The notes under the pieces: model-generated
The model's input: the letters and a program-made list of their open reading frames with translations, nothing else
Databases searched by the model: none
What the model was told of the DNA's origin: nothing
Position numbers and translations under genes: made by a program
Part shown: positions 7,395-16,197 of the stretch, in pieces
Numbering within the stretch: the first letter of the stretch is position 1
How the letters are laid out: the number at the start of each line of letters is the position of its first letter
Assembly: GCA_040880585.1 (NCBI GenBank)
Contig: JBBDID010000044.1
Location: 1 to 64,000 of the forward strand
Origin: Paracrocinitomix sp040880585
GTDB taxonomy: Bacteria; Bacteroidota; Bacteroidia; Flavobacteriales_D; Crocinitomicaceae
Reading direction: 5' to 3'
DNA length: 64,000 bases

Positions 7395-10016
7395 TTAATT
7401 TAAATTTGGATCTGCGACCTTTCTTTTATTTTGAAAAACCAATTCACCATCTTTGAGGTCGATCAGTATTTCACTCTCAGCTCCTATAGTACCCGCAAGC
7501 AATTCTTTAGACAACGTATTTAGCAAATCTCTTTGCATTACTCGTTTTACAGGTCTTGCTCCAAATTGGGGGTCATATCCTTCAATCGCCAATAATTCAA
7601 GTGCTTCTTCAGTAGCATTAAGCGAGATATCCTTTAAAGCCAGTCGCTTCTGTAGCAATCCGAATTGAATTTTGACGATATCCAGTACATCTTTTCTTGA
7701 AAGTGGCTGAAACATGATTGTATCATCAATACGGTTCAGGAACTCCGGTCGAATCGTTTTCCGAAGCATTTCAAAAACTTTCTTTTTTGTTTCTTCTACT
7801 ACTTCATCTTTATTTTTATCGGTTATGTTTTCAAATTTTTCCTGAATAATTTCAGATCCAAGATTTGAAGTCATGATGATAATGGTGTTTTTGAAGTTCA
7901 CGGTTCGTCCTTTATTATCGGTTAAACGACCATCATCCAGCACCTGTAATAAGATATTAAAGACATCAGGGTGTGCTTTTTCAATTTCATCCAATAGGAT
8001 GATGGAGTATGGTTTTCTTCTGACGGCTTCCGTTAACTGTCCTCCTTCATCATATCCCACATATCCCGGAGGTGCACCTACTAATCTGCTTACAGCATGC
8101 TTCTCCTGATACTCACTCATATCAATTCGCGTCATGAGATTTTCATCATTAAAAAGGTATTCAGCGAGTGCTTTGGCAAGTTCTGTTTTACCAACACCAG
8201 TTGTACCTAAAAATATGAAGGAACCAATTGGTTTTTTATCATCCTGTAATCCGGCTCTGCTTCTTCTTACAGAATCAGAAACTGCTTCAATGGCATCTCT
8301 TTGACCTACCACTCGCTGTGCCAGTTCATCTTCTAAACGCAGTAGCTTCTCCCGTTCACTTTCAATCATTTTTGAAACCGGAATGCCCGTCCATTTTGAA
8401 ACCACTTCAGCAATCTCTTCAGCATCCACCTCTTCTTTAATGGTTTTAGCATCTTTTTGAATTTCGGCGAGTTCTTTTTTCAATTCAACAATTCGTTCTT
8501 CGGTCGTTTTTAGTTTGTGATAACGGATTTCGGCTACTTTTTCATAGTCTCCTTCCCGTTCTGCTTTTTCAGCTTCTAACTTTAGCTGTTCAATTTCTTC
8601 ACTTGCATTTTGGATTCCTTCAATGACCTGCTTTTCAGCCTGCCATTTTGCTTGGTATTCAGACCTTCTTTCATTCAATTCAGCCAGTTCTTTTTCGATC
8701 AAATCGAGTTTTTTCTGATCTTTTTCACGTTTAATGGCCTGTTTTTCGATCTCCAATTGCATGATTCTCCTATCGATTTCATCCAACTCTTCAGGTTTTG
8801 AGTTCATCTCCATTCGCAGTTTTGAAGCAGCCTCATCAATGAGGTCAATGGCTTTGTCGGGAAGATGTCGTTCAGTAATGTAACGTTGTGACAATTCTAC
8901 AGCAGCAATTATCGCTTCATCTTTAATGAGGACTTTGTGATAATTTTCATACTTTTCTTTAATACCTCTTAAGATAGATATGGCATCCTCTCTGTCCGGT
9001 TCGTCGATCATAACCGTTTGGAACCTTCTGACCAAAGCTTTATCTTTCTCAAAATACTTTTGATACTCATTAAGTGTGGTAGCTCCTACGGCTCGTAATT
9101 CACCTCTTGCCAGTGCAGGTTTTAAGATGTTAGCCGCATCCATAGCTCCTTCACCGCCACCTCCGGCACCTACAAGTGTATGAATTTCATCAATAAAGAG
9201 AATAATTTCTCCATCCGATTGAATAACTTCTTTCACTACAGATTTTAAACGCTCTTCAAATTCTCCTTTGTATTTGGCTCCGGCAATCAAGGCTCCCATA
9301 TCCAATGAGAAAACCCTTCTACTTTTAAGTGTATCCGGAATATCCCCCTCTACAATACGGTGTGCAATACCTTCGGCAATGGCTGTTTTACCTACTCCCG
9401 GTTCACCGATTAAGATAGGATTGTTTTTTGTTCTTCTTGAGAGGATTTGCAATACTCGTCTGATCTCATCATCCCTACCGATTACAGGATCTAATTTTCC
9501 TGTCGCAGCCATTTCATTGAGGTTTTTGGCGTATTTTGCCAAAGCCTGATAGGTGTCTTCCTGTCCTTGAGATTTCACGGAATCTCCATTTCTTAGTTTC
9601 ATAATTGCTTCTTTCAGTTCTTTTTTATTCAGTCCGGCATCTTTTAGCATTTGTGCTACTGAATCATTAATTCCCAACATCCCCAGAAATAATACTTCTG
9701 TTGAAAGGTATTCGTCTTTCAACTCTTCTGTTAGCTTAAAGGCCTCTTGAATGAGTTTATTGGAGTGATTAGAGAGATATATTTGCCCACCACTCACTTT
9801 TGGGTAGGAATTTACGATACCTTCTACGGCTCCCCGTATATTTTCAGGAGTAGCTCCGAGTTCTTTTAACAAGAAAGGCAAAACAGAATTCTGCACCTCA
9901 AACATGGCCTTTAGAATATGACCGGGTTCAATTGCTTGCTGCCCAAATGCCTGAGCGACATTTTGCGCCTTAGCTAATATTTCTTGAGATTTAGTGGTTA
10001 ATTTATCTATGTCCAT
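7395..10016 (-). CDS. clpB: ATP-dependent disaggregase chaperone ClpB
   Basis: ClpB is a hexameric AAA+ chaperone that, with DnaK, solubilises aggregated proteins after heat stress. The protein has a full-length ClpB plan: Clp N domain (1-145), a first AAA+ module with Walker A GEPGVGKT (about 203-210) and Walker B in LFIDEIHTL, a long Glu/Lys-rich coiled-coil M-domain (about 400-530, the region that separates ClpB from ClpA and ClpC), and a second AAA+ module with GTTGVGKTELAKALAE and a C-terminal D2-small domain. At 873 aa it is normal length. It is monocistronic, with its own terminator downstream. I found neither a CIRCE element nor a TAnnTTTG box in the 304-bp gap upstream. Confidence 0.97.
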   Translation of the reverse strand: MDIDKLTTKSQEILAKAQNVAQAFGQQAIEPGHILKAMFEVQNSVLPFLLKELGATPENIRGAVEGIVNSYPKVSGGQIYLSNHSNKLIQEAFKLTEELKDEYLSTEVLFLGMLGINDSVAQMLKDAGLNKKELKEAIMKLRNGDSVKSQGQEDTYQALAKYAKNLNEMAATGKLDPVIGRDDEIRRVLQILSRRTKNNPILIGEPGVGKTAIAEGIAHRIVEGDIPDTLKSRRVFSLDMGALIAGAKYKGEFEERLKSVVKEVIQSDGEIILFIDEIHTLVGAGGGGEGAMDAANILKPALARGELRAVGATTLNEYQKYFEKDKALVRRFQTVMIDEPDREDAISILRGIKEKYENYHKVLIKDEAIIAAVELSQRYITERHLPDKAIDLIDEAASKLRMEMNSKPEELDEIDRRIMQLEIEKQAIKREKDQKKLDLIEKELAELNERRSEYQAKWQAEKQVIEGIQNASEEIEQLKLEAEKAEREGDYEKVAEIRYHKLKTTEERIVELKKELAEIQKDAKTIKEEVDAEEIAEVVSKWTGIPVSKMIESEREKLLRLEDELAQRVVGQRDAIEAVSDSVRRSRAGLQDDKKPIGSFIFLGTTGVGKTELAKALAEYLFNDENLMTRIDMSEYQEKHAVSRLVGAPPGYVGYDEGGQLTEAVRRKPYSIILLDEIEKAHPDVFNILLQVLDDGRLTDNKGRTVNFKNTIIIMTSNLGSEIIQEKFENITDKNKDEVVEETKKKVFEMLRKTIRPEFLNRIDDTIMFQPLSRKDVLDIVKIQFGLLQKRLALKDISLNATEEALELLAIEGYDPQFGARPVKRVMQRDLLNTLSKELLAGTIGAESEILIDLKDGELVFQNKRKVADPNLN

Positions 10017-10320
10017 TTGTTTCTTTTTATTGTATCTAATGAGGTAGGCTCAAATTTGGTTCCAGACCTTGTTTTACCGAGTAAATCGGAAAATATGGCG
10101 CATATTAGGTGTTTAAAGTGACAAAATTTCTGATTTTTATCAGTTTTACTGACGATTTTATAAGTGTTGATAATTTTTAATAATTCCGTGCTCAAAGAAA
10201 ATTATTAGCGATAACTTTGTATATGCACCATGAAACTGTCTGGATAATCCGGATAAGTCTTGGTTGTTGAATCCGCAAATGATCCGCCGTGTTGGAGAAT
10301 TGCGGTGCTAAAAAAATAAA
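10017..10320. other. Divergent intergenic region between clpB and adk
   Basis: This 304-bp gap separates two divergently transcribed genes. It holds a TAACTTTG box (10212-10219) oriented toward adk, and a 6-bp inverted repeat CCGCAA/TTGCGG (10273-10278 with 10300-10305) in the adk leader. A 62-codon minus-strand frame in it has no protein-like character. No tRNA, riboswitch or chaperone operator was recognised. Confidence 0.5.
10212..10219 (+). promoter_or_regulatory. -7 box for the adk-obgE-bio run
   Basis: TAACTTTG matches TAnnTTTG. The leader to the adk ATG would be ~95 nt, longer than most in this window, and contains the small CCGCAA/TTGCGG hairpin. Confidence 0.45.
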
Positions 10321-10899
10321 ATGATAAACATTATATTATTTGGCCCTCCGGGTGCAGGCAAAGGAACACAAGCCGAAAAATTGGTTAATAAGTACAACTT
10401 ATTCCACTTATCAACAGGAGATGTTTTCAGACAAAATATAAAAGAAGAAACTGCTTTGGGCGTGTTGGCAAAGAGTTATATGGACAAAGGTGAACTGGTT
10501 CCTGATGATGTAACCATTGATTTATTGGTTTCAGAAATTGACAAGCATCCTGAAGCAGATGGGTTTATTTTTGATGGTTTTCCAAGAACAATTGCACAGG
10601 CAAAGGCGTTAGACGAGATTTTATTGAAGCGAGGAACTTCCATTACCGGATTATTGGCCTTGGACGTTGAAGAAGAGGAGTTAAAAGAGCGTTTAAAAAA
10701 GCGAGCGCTGATTAGTGGTAGAACAGATGATGCAGACCCTGAAATCATAGCGAACAGAATCAAGGAATACATGAATAAGACGTATCCTTTAAAAGAGTTC
10801 TATCATCAACAAGGGAAGCTGATCAAGGTCAACGGGCATGGAGATATTGACGAGATTACAGAACGCCTGTTTGATTCGCTCGATTCAATACTTGCCTGA
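10321..10899 (+). CDS. adk: Adenylate kinase
   Basis: Adk interconverts ATP + AMP and 2 ADP in the cytoplasm. The P-loop FGPPGAGKGTQAEKL (about residues 6-20), the AMP-binding region HLSTGDVFR, the DGFPRT motif (about 82-87) and the short LID segment LISGRTDDADPEII are all visible. At 192 aa it is the short-LID form without the zinc-binding LID of Gram-positive enzymes. obgE follows after 23 nt, and a string of same-strand genes continues to bioD. A TAACTTTG box is ~100 nt upstream. Confidence 0.97.
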   Translation: MINIILFGPPGAGKGTQAEKLVNKYNLFHLSTGDVFRQNIKEETALGVLAKSYMDKGELVPDDVTIDLLVSEIDKHPEADGFIFDGFPRTIAQAKALDEILLKRGTSITGLLALDVEEEELKERLKKRALISGRTDDADPEIIANRIKEYMNKTYPLKEFYHQQGKLIKVNGHGDIDEITERLFDSLDSILA

Positions 10900-10922
10900 T
10901 AATTATATAATAGAAGAGTGTC

Positions 10923-11906
10923 ATGAGTAATTTTATTGATTATGTAAAAATACATTGTCGCTCAGGAAAAGGAGGCAAGGGGTCTACCTATATGCGGAGG
11001 GAAAAATACATTCCCAAAGGCGGGCCTGCAGGTGGAGATGGTGGAAGAGGTGGTCATGTGATTGTCAAAGGCAATGAACAACTGTGGACTTTGCTGCCAC
11101 TCAAATACAGAAAACACATCAAAGCTTCACATGGAGAATCCGGTGCATCCAACCAAAAACACGGTAAAGATGGCCAGGATGAAATAGTAGAGGTGCCGCT
11201 GGGAACTTTGATTAAAGATGCAGAAACGGGAGATGTATTGGGAGAAATATCCGAACATAATCAAGAGATAATTGTGATGGAAGGCGGAAAAGGCGGAAAA
11301 GGAAATGTTCACTTCAAATCTTCTACCCGTCAAACGCCACGTTATGCTCAACCCGGAATTCCAGAAAAAGAAGCATGGCTTATTTTAGAATTAAAAATAT
11401 TAGCAGATGTAGGTCTGGTTGGCTTTCCCAATGCCGGAAAATCAACATTGCTTTCAGTGGTCTCAGCTGCAAAACCTGAAATCGCAAATTATCCGTTCAC
11501 CACCCTGACACCTAATTTGGGAATTGTAGCTTATCGTGATTATCGTTCATTTGTAATGGCCGATATTCCCGGAATTATTGAGGGAGCGCATGAAGGAAAA
11601 GGTTTGGGCTTACGATTTTTGAGGCATATTGAAAGAAATTCAGTTCTACTCTTTATGGTACCGGCAGATGCAGAAGATATCAAGAAAGAGTACAACATAC
11701 TTGTAAATGAACTACAACAATATAATAAAGAGTTGATCGATAAACCGCGTTTACTGGCCATTTCAAAATCAGATATGTTGGATGAAGAACTCATTGATGA
11801 GATCAAACCCAACCTTCCTAAGGTTCCGTATGTCTTTATTTCTTCTGTTGCTCAAACGGGTTTGATGGAGCTGAAAGATATGATCTGGAAAACATTGAAC
11901 GATTGA
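10923..11906 (+). CDS. obgE: GTPase Obg/CgtA
   Basis: Obg is a ribosome-associated GTPase involved in 50S maturation and growth control. The glycine-rich Obg fold (about residues 1-157, e.g. GGDGGRGGHVIVKG and GGKGGKGN) is followed by the G domain with G1 GFPNAGKSTLL, the switch-region TTLTPNLG, G3 DIPGIIEGAHEGKGLG and the specificity loop around ISKSDMLD. At 327 aa it lacks the C-terminal OCT domain. Its position directly after adk is common in Bacteroidota. It is followed by a lipoprotein gene whose ATG lies 24 nt beyond the stop. Confidence 0.96.
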   Translation: MSNFIDYVKIHCRSGKGGKGSTYMRREKYIPKGGPAGGDGGRGGHVIVKGNEQLWTLLPLKYRKHIKASHGESGASNQKHGKDGQDEIVEVPLGTLIKDAETGDVLGEISEHNQEIIVMEGGKGGKGNVHFKSSTRQTPRYAQPGIPEKEAWLILELKILADVGLVGFPNAGKSTLLSVVSAAKPEIANYPFTTLTPNLGIVAYRDYRSFVMADIPGIIEGAHEGKGLGLRFLRHIERNSVLLFMVPADAEDIKKEYNILVNELQQYNKELIDKPRLLAISKSDMLDEELIDEIKPNLPKVPYVFISSVAQTGLMELKDMIWKTLND

Positions 11907-11929
11907 TAATTTGTAGATTAGCGGGGTTT

Positions 11930-12784
11930 ATGTACAGGTACATCTTCATATTTTTTTTATTGACTGTTGTCAGTTGTAAAGAATTCAATGAACATCCGGC
12001 AATTGGAGGTGGGTATGGAAAAGGGCAACTCAATGGTGAAGAACGCACCGGTTTCTGGGAATTTTATCGGGCTGATGATACCAAAGAGGCGGAAGGAACA
12101 TTTGTTCAGGATAAGGTCAGCGGTGAGTGGCGATTTTATTATCGAAAAGGGAATATCAAAGAAATTTCAGAATGGTCAGAGGGCTTGGCAGATGGATCAA
12201 TCGTAGAGTTTTACGAAAACGGAGAAGAAAAACTACAGGGATCCTACAAAAAAGATTTACGGGTAGGGGCGTGGAATTATTTTACTGAGCAGGGGATACG
12301 AACTGCTTCGGGAACTTTTGTGAAAGATGTGAAGGACGGGAAATGGAAATTTTGGTATGAATCCGGGCAACTCAAAGCAGTGAATCATTTTCAGTTAGGT
12401 ACGCCGGATGGAGTGGTAAAAGAATGGTATGAAAATGGACAATTAAGAACAAAGGGACAGTACGATTTCGGAAAGCAGACCGGTGAATGGAAACACTACT
12501 ACGAGAATGGAAACAGTGCTGAAATATCTCATTGGAAAGATGGAAAATTAAACGGCTTGTCAACAACTTTTTGGGAGAATGGCAAAAAAAAGATGGAGGC
12601 AACTTATCTTTATGGGCTATTAAATGGATTAACAAGGCACTGGTTTGAATCGGGAGAGTTAAAAACAGAGGGCAACTATACGAATAATGAAAAGGACGGT
12701 GAGTATATTTATTACATGAAAGATGGAAGCATTGACATCAAAGAAATGTATGAAATGGGAGAAGAGGTAGAACTTAAAGAATAA
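11930..12784 (+). CDS. Lipoprotein with MORN/YwqK-type repeats
   Basis: This protein belongs to the repeat family often annotated as a toxin-antitoxin system YwqK-family antitoxin, although the family is widespread outside toxin-antitoxin loci and there is no toxin here. The ATG at 11930 gives a lipoprotein signal (MYRYIFIFFLLTVVSC), so the mature protein is lipid-anchored. A TTG-initiated longer reading from 11903 would hide that signal and is rejected. About ten repeats of the type G-W-x-x-(Y/F)-(Y/F)-x-x-G-x-x-K/E-x follow (for example GKWKFWYESGQLK and GEWKHYYENGNS). It sits between obgE and bioB with no gap to bioB. Role unknown; a scaffold or surface-binding function is only inference. 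Confidence 0.8.
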   Translation: MYRYIFIFFLLTVVSCKEFNEHPAIGGGYGKGQLNGEERTGFWEFYRADDTKEAEGTFVQDKVSGEWRFYYRKGNIKEISEWSEGLADGSIVEFYENGEEKLQGSYKKDLRVGAWNYFTEQGIRTASGTFVKDVKDGKWKFWYESGQLKAVNHFQLGTPDGVVKEWYENGQLRTKGQYDFGKQTGEWKHYYENGNSAEISHWKDGKLNGLSTTFWENGKKKMEATYLYGLLNGLTRHWFESGELKTEGNYTNNEKDGEYIYYMKDGSIDIKEMYEMGEEVELKE

Positions 12785-13885
12785 ATGAAGATGAAAATTA
12801 ACAAGGAATACGCAACGAAAGAAAAAGCATTAGCATTGTACCATACTCCCTTGATGGATTTAATCTATACAGCGGCAAGTGTTCACAGAGAGTATCACAC
12901 GCCTAATGAGGTGCAAATGAGCTCACTCATCTCTATTAAAACCGGTGGATGTCCTGAAGATTGTGGTTACTGCCCGCAATCGGCTAAGTACAATACCGAT
13001 TTAGAAGTACAAGCCATGATGGGAGTAGATGAAGTGGTCGGATTAGCTAAAAATGCCAAAGCCAACGGGTCATCACGGGTGTGTATGGGAGCAGCCTGGA
13101 GAGAAATTCGTGACAACCGGGATTTTGACAAGGTAGTAGAAATGGTTCAGGAAATTAATGGAATGGGGATGGAAGTGTGTGCCACGCTGGGAATGATGAA
13201 TGAGCAACAAGCCAAGCGTCTGAAAGATGCAGGGCTTTACGCCTACAATCACAACCTGGATTCTTCTGAAGAATTTTATAAAGACATCATCTCAACCCGT
13301 GAGTATCAAAACAGAATTGATACCATTGGAAATGCCCGTAAAGCCGGTATAACTGTTTGTTCGGGTGGAATTATAGGAATGGGAGAGACTGCCGAAGATC
13401 GAATCGGTATGTTAATGACTTATGTGCACATGGAGCAACCTCCTGAATCGATTCCAATCAACGCTTTAGTAGCTGTAGAAGGAACACCTCTTGAAGAGCA
13501 GAAGCCCATTGAAATTTGGGAAATGATCCGGATGATCGCTACATCACGTATTTTATTTCCTCAGTCAATCATTCGACTTTCGGCGGGGAGAACACAGATG
13601 TCTCATGAGGCACAAGCTTTGTGTTTTATGGCCGGTGCTTCATCTATATTTGCAGGAGATAAGTTGTTGACAACACCAAATCCGGAGTTTAATGAAGATA
13701 AACAATTGTTTGATGTTTTAGGATTAAAGTCAAAGCAACCTTTTCAGGATGGGGAACAGCCACAATCCAAAGTGGATGAAAAGGTAGAAGCGGCTAAAAA
13801 GTTGCGGGCTGAAAAGGCAGCTCGTAAAGCCAAAAAATCGACAATTAAAGCAGATTTTCAACCCAGAAAAATTTCGCTTGAGTAA
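12785..13885 (+). CDS. bioB: Biotin synthase BioB
   Basis: BioB is a radical-SAM enzyme that inserts sulfur into dethiobiotin, the last step of biotin synthesis. The CxxxCxxC cluster site lies in GGCPEDCGYCPQSAKY (about residues 56-71), and further signatures are SRVCMGAAWREI, CATLGMMN, YNHNLDS and the GRTQM region. The start follows the previous stop without a gap; a second ATG two codons on is equally possible. An unusual Lys/Ala/Glu-rich tail of ~35 residues (about 332-366, with KVEAAKKLRAEKAARKAKKS) extends past the normal ~330-residue core. bioF and bioD follow; bioA and the pimelate-loading genes are not in the window. Confidence 0.96.
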   Translation: MKMKINKEYATKEKALALYHTPLMDLIYTAASVHREYHTPNEVQMSSLISIKTGGCPEDCGYCPQSAKYNTDLEVQAMMGVDEVVGLAKNAKANGSSRVCMGAAWREIRDNRDFDKVVEMVQEINGMGMEVCATLGMMNEQQAKRLKDAGLYAYNHNLDSSEEFYKDIISTREYQNRIDTIGNARKAGITVCSGGIIGMGETAEDRIGMLMTYVHMEQPPESIPINALVAVEGTPLEEQKPIEIWEMIRMIATSRILFPQSIIRLSAGRTQMSHEAQALCFMAGASSIFAGDKLLTTPNPEFNEDKQLFDVLGLKSKQPFQDGEQPQSKVDEKVEAAKKLRAEKAARKAKKSTIKADFQPRKISLE

Positions 13886-13900
13886 TTGCCCAATCATACC

Positions 13901-14989
13901 ATGAAACGCATTCCATCTTCCATTGACAAGAAATTAGAAGCGAGAAAACAGCAGCATGCCCTGCGTCAATTAATGGATGCCCATCATTTGGTAGATTTTT
14001 ATTCAAATGATTATCTGGGAATGGCCAGACGACATTCTACTCAACATTTACAAGAAGGATCAACAGGATCTCGTTTATTATCGGGAAATAGTAAAAAGAG
14101 TGAAGCAATTGAGCGGGATTTGGCTGGTTTTTTCCAGCAGGAGGCCGCTTTGTTTTTTAATTCGGGATATGACGCCAATCTCGGATTTTTTTCATCCGTC
14201 CCACAAAGAGGAGATACCGTAATTTATGATGAATTGTCACACGCCTCCATCCGCGACGGCATTCAGTTGGGATATGCTCATTCTTTTTCATTTAAACATA
14301 ATGATACGGAAGAGCTTAAAGCAAAAATAAAAAGAGCTAAAGGTACTGTCTATGTAGTTGTAGAAGCTATTTACTCTATGGACGGTGATACGGCGCCTTT
14401 ACAGAGCATTGCAAGCATTTGCGAAATGAACGGAGCATTTTTGGTGATAGATGAAGCACATTCAGGAGGGATTTATGGCGCAGCAGGAAGAGGATTAGTG
14501 AGTGAGCTTGAGTTGGATGATGCGGTTTTTGCAAAAGTTATCACTTTTGGGAAAGCTTACGGCAGTCATGGAGCGATTGTTTTAGGTAGTGAACAGTTGA
14601 AGCAATACCTGATTAATTTTGCACGACCTTTAATGTATTCAACCGCATTATCTCCCCATACTCAAGAACGAATCAGGGAAATGGTTGGTTATGTTGCTAC
14701 ATTGGATAGCGAACGACAAAATTTGAGAAGGTTAATCGATCATTTCAAAAAGTCACTGGACGTTTCAAAATATGAATGGATTGAAAGTAATTCAGCGATA
14801 CAATCGTTGCTCATTCCTGAAAATCAACCGGCGATTGAATGGTCTGAAAAAATCACAAAAAAAGGTTTTGCCACAAAAGCGATTTTATCGCCAACCGTTC
14901 CCAAGGGAAAGGAGCGACTGAGATTTTGCTTACATTCGTACAATACAGCAAAAGAAATTGATGCTTTAAGTGAGATTATAAATGGGTAG
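13901..14989 (+). CDS. bioF: 8-amino-7-oxononanoate synthase-like PLP enzyme
   Basis: This alpha-oxoamine synthase should condense pimeloyl-CoA (or -ACP) with L-alanine in biotin synthesis. Family marks are DFYSNDYLGMARR, the DELSHASIRDG stretch, the PLP-binding DEAHSGGIYG and the PLP lysine in TFGKAYGSHG. At ~362 aa it is a little shorter than E. coli BioF (384). The ATG at 13901 is chosen over an in-frame TTG at 13886, which directly abuts the bioB stop. Position between bioB and bioD supports BioF rather than glycine C-acetyltransferase or serine palmitoyltransferase. It overlaps bioD by 8 nt. Confidence 0.92.
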   Translation: MKRIPSSIDKKLEARKQQHALRQLMDAHHLVDFYSNDYLGMARRHSTQHLQEGSTGSRLLSGNSKKSEAIERDLAGFFQQEAALFFNSGYDANLGFFSSVPQRGDTVIYDELSHASIRDGIQLGYAHSFSFKHNDTEELKAKIKRAKGTVYVVVEAIYSMDGDTAPLQSIASICEMNGAFLVIDEAHSGGIYGAAGRGLVSELELDDAVFAKVITFGKAYGSHGAIVLGSEQLKQYLINFARPLMYSTALSPHTQERIREMVGYVATLDSERQNLRRLIDHFKKSLDVSKYEWIESNSAIQSLLIPENQPAIEWSEKITKKGFATKAILSPTVPKGKERLRFCLHSYNTAKEIDALSEIING

Positions 14990-15605
14990 AAAGATTTTTG
15001 TTACCGGAATCGGCACCGAAGTGGGGAAAACATTTTGTTCTGCCATTATTGTGGAAGCCTTATCAGCAGATTATTGGAAACCTATACAATCCGGAGGATT
15101 AGAAGATCTCGACTCGCTTTGGGTGAGGGATTTTATCTCAAATGATGTTACCGTATTTCATACAGAACGCTATTTACTTTCTGAACCTATGTCCCCTCAT
15201 GCTGCGGCTAAAATAGATGGTATTGAAATCGAACTGGATGATTTTAAATGCCCTGAAACCGACAATGATTTGGTGATTGAGGGAGCCGGTGGATTAATGG
15301 TTCCTTTGAATGATAAAGGGGATATGATCATTGATCTGATTGAAAAACTGGCAGATGAAGTAGTTTTGGTTTCAAAAAATTATCTGGGAAGTATCAATCA
15401 TACCTTGATGAGTCTTGATTTACTTAAGCAGAGAGGGTTAACGGTAAAAGGAATTATTTTCAATGGGTATCCCAATGCAGAAAGTGAGTCGATTATTTTA
15501 AAAATGAGCGGGATCCCTTGCTTGGGAAAAGTGCCAATGGCTGATTCAGACATGAAAGAGTTTATACGGGATCAGGCAGTAAAAATGAATTCCAAACTGC
15601 TTTAA
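14982..15605 (+). CDS. bioD: Dethiobiotin synthetase BioD
   Basis: BioD is an ATP-dependent carboxylase that closes the ureido ring of dethiobiotin. The P-loop FVTGIGTEVGKTFCSA is at residues 5-20, and the substrate/ATP region YWKPIQSGG and the EGAGGLMVPL motif are intact. The product of 207 aa is typical. The start overlaps the end of bioF, and the stop overlaps the stop of the convergent gene at 15602 by four bases. It is the last gene of the rightward adk-to-bioD run. Confidence 0.95.
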   Translation: MGRKIFVTGIGTEVGKTFCSAIIVEALSADYWKPIQSGGLEDLDSLWVRDFISNDVTVFHTERYLLSEPMSPHAAAKIDGIEIELDDFKCPETDNDLVIEGAGGLMVPLNDKGDMIIDLIEKLADEVVLVSKNYLGSINHTLMSLDLLKQRGLTVKGIIFNGYPNAESESIILKMSGIPCLGKVPMADSDMKEFIRDQAVKMNSKLL

Positions 15606-16057
15606 AAGAAACGTTTAATTTCAATTTTTTTCCCGTTCCACTCAAAATAAGTACTATTTTTTTTATGCATCACAGCTTGAGCGATTGGACTCAAAGGAGA
15701 AATGGCAAAATAAAGCTCCCTGTCAACTTCTAATTTTCCCAGACCTATAGAAATGTAATAGTTGGCAGTTTCGGTAATGATCAGGCTTCCTTGTTCAATT
15801 TTATGTTGTCCTGAAGTTGGATCAAAACTAGCTAATGCCTGTTTCAGCTTCTTTGCTTCAGCCAATTGTCTGGATTTTTGTTCAACCTCCAACTGCATCA
15901 TAGCCCTTGCCGTATCATGTTTATCACCGGCAGTGCTTTTGGTTTCTTGATTGGCTGCATCTTGAGCTTCTGAAATGGCCAATTCAATATCGCGAATCTT
16001 ATCCGCTACAATTTCATGACATTTTTTGTAAAGCCGTATTTTGATTCCTTGATCCAT
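15602..16057 (-). CDS. GreA-like small protein (often mislabelled 3-oxoacyl-ACP synthase)
   Basis: This conserved Bacteroidota protein has an N-terminal helical coiled-coil (about residues 1-85, with ETKSTAGDKHDTARAMMQLE) and a C-terminal beta domain ending in YFAISPLSPIAQAVM. That arrangement resembles GreA/GreB/Rnk-type factors that enter the RNA-polymerase secondary channel. Databases frequently name such proteins 3-oxoacyl-ACP synthase, but no thiolase-fold active site is visible in 151 aa. The acidic tip residues diagnostic of GreA cleavage factors are not obvious, so the function is left open. A TACTTTTG box sits almost at the ATG. The gene is divergent from folE and convergent with bioD. 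Confidence 0.7.
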   Translation of the reverse strand: MDQGIKIRLYKKCHEIVADKIRDIELAISEAQDAANQETKSTAGDKHDTARAMMQLEVEQKSRQLAEAKKLKQALASFDPTSGQHKIEQGSLIITETANYYISIGLGKLEVDRELYFAISPLSPIAQAVMHKKNSTYFEWNGKKIEIKRFF

Positions 16058-16061
16058 CAGT

Positions 16062-16069
16062 CAAAAGTA
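16062..16069 (-). promoter_or_regulatory. -7 box for the GreA-like gene
   Basis: The minus strand reads TACTTTTG, ending 4 nt before the ATG. If used, the mRNA would be leaderless or nearly so. Confidence 0.4.
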
Positions 16070-16179
16070 AGCATATTGCTTGTAATCCATTTCTTAAAAA
16101 CACGACTAATAAAGCGACGTTAAATAAGACTGAATTCAAACAATAATTGTTTAGAATGGTTATTGATGAGAGATATTAC

Positions 16180-16187
16180 TAAATTTG
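16180..16187 (+). promoter_or_regulatory. -7 box for folE
   Basis: TAAATTTG lies 10 nt upstream of the folE ATG, giving a predicted leader of only a few bases. An internal ATG at 16231 would give a normal leader. Confidence 0.4.
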
Positions 16188-16197
16188 CAGACAATAC

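Noticed and set aside
10007..10195. A 62-codon frame upstream of clpB
   Set aside because: It overlaps the clpB start and the divergent intergenic region, with no protein-like features.
11930..12784. Toxin-antitoxin system suggested by the YwqK family name
   Set aside because: No toxin gene is adjacent; the protein is a lipoprotein inside a biosynthetic run, so the family name is not evidence for a toxin-antitoxin pair.
12700..12800. Biotin riboswitch or BirA operator before bioB
   Set aside because: bioB starts directly after the preceding stop, so no leader exists; no palindrome was seen there.
15602..16057. 3-oxoacyl-ACP synthase
   Set aside because: The name is commonly propagated for this family, but a 151-aa helical/beta protein has no ketoacyl-synthase fold or catalytic Cys-His-His.
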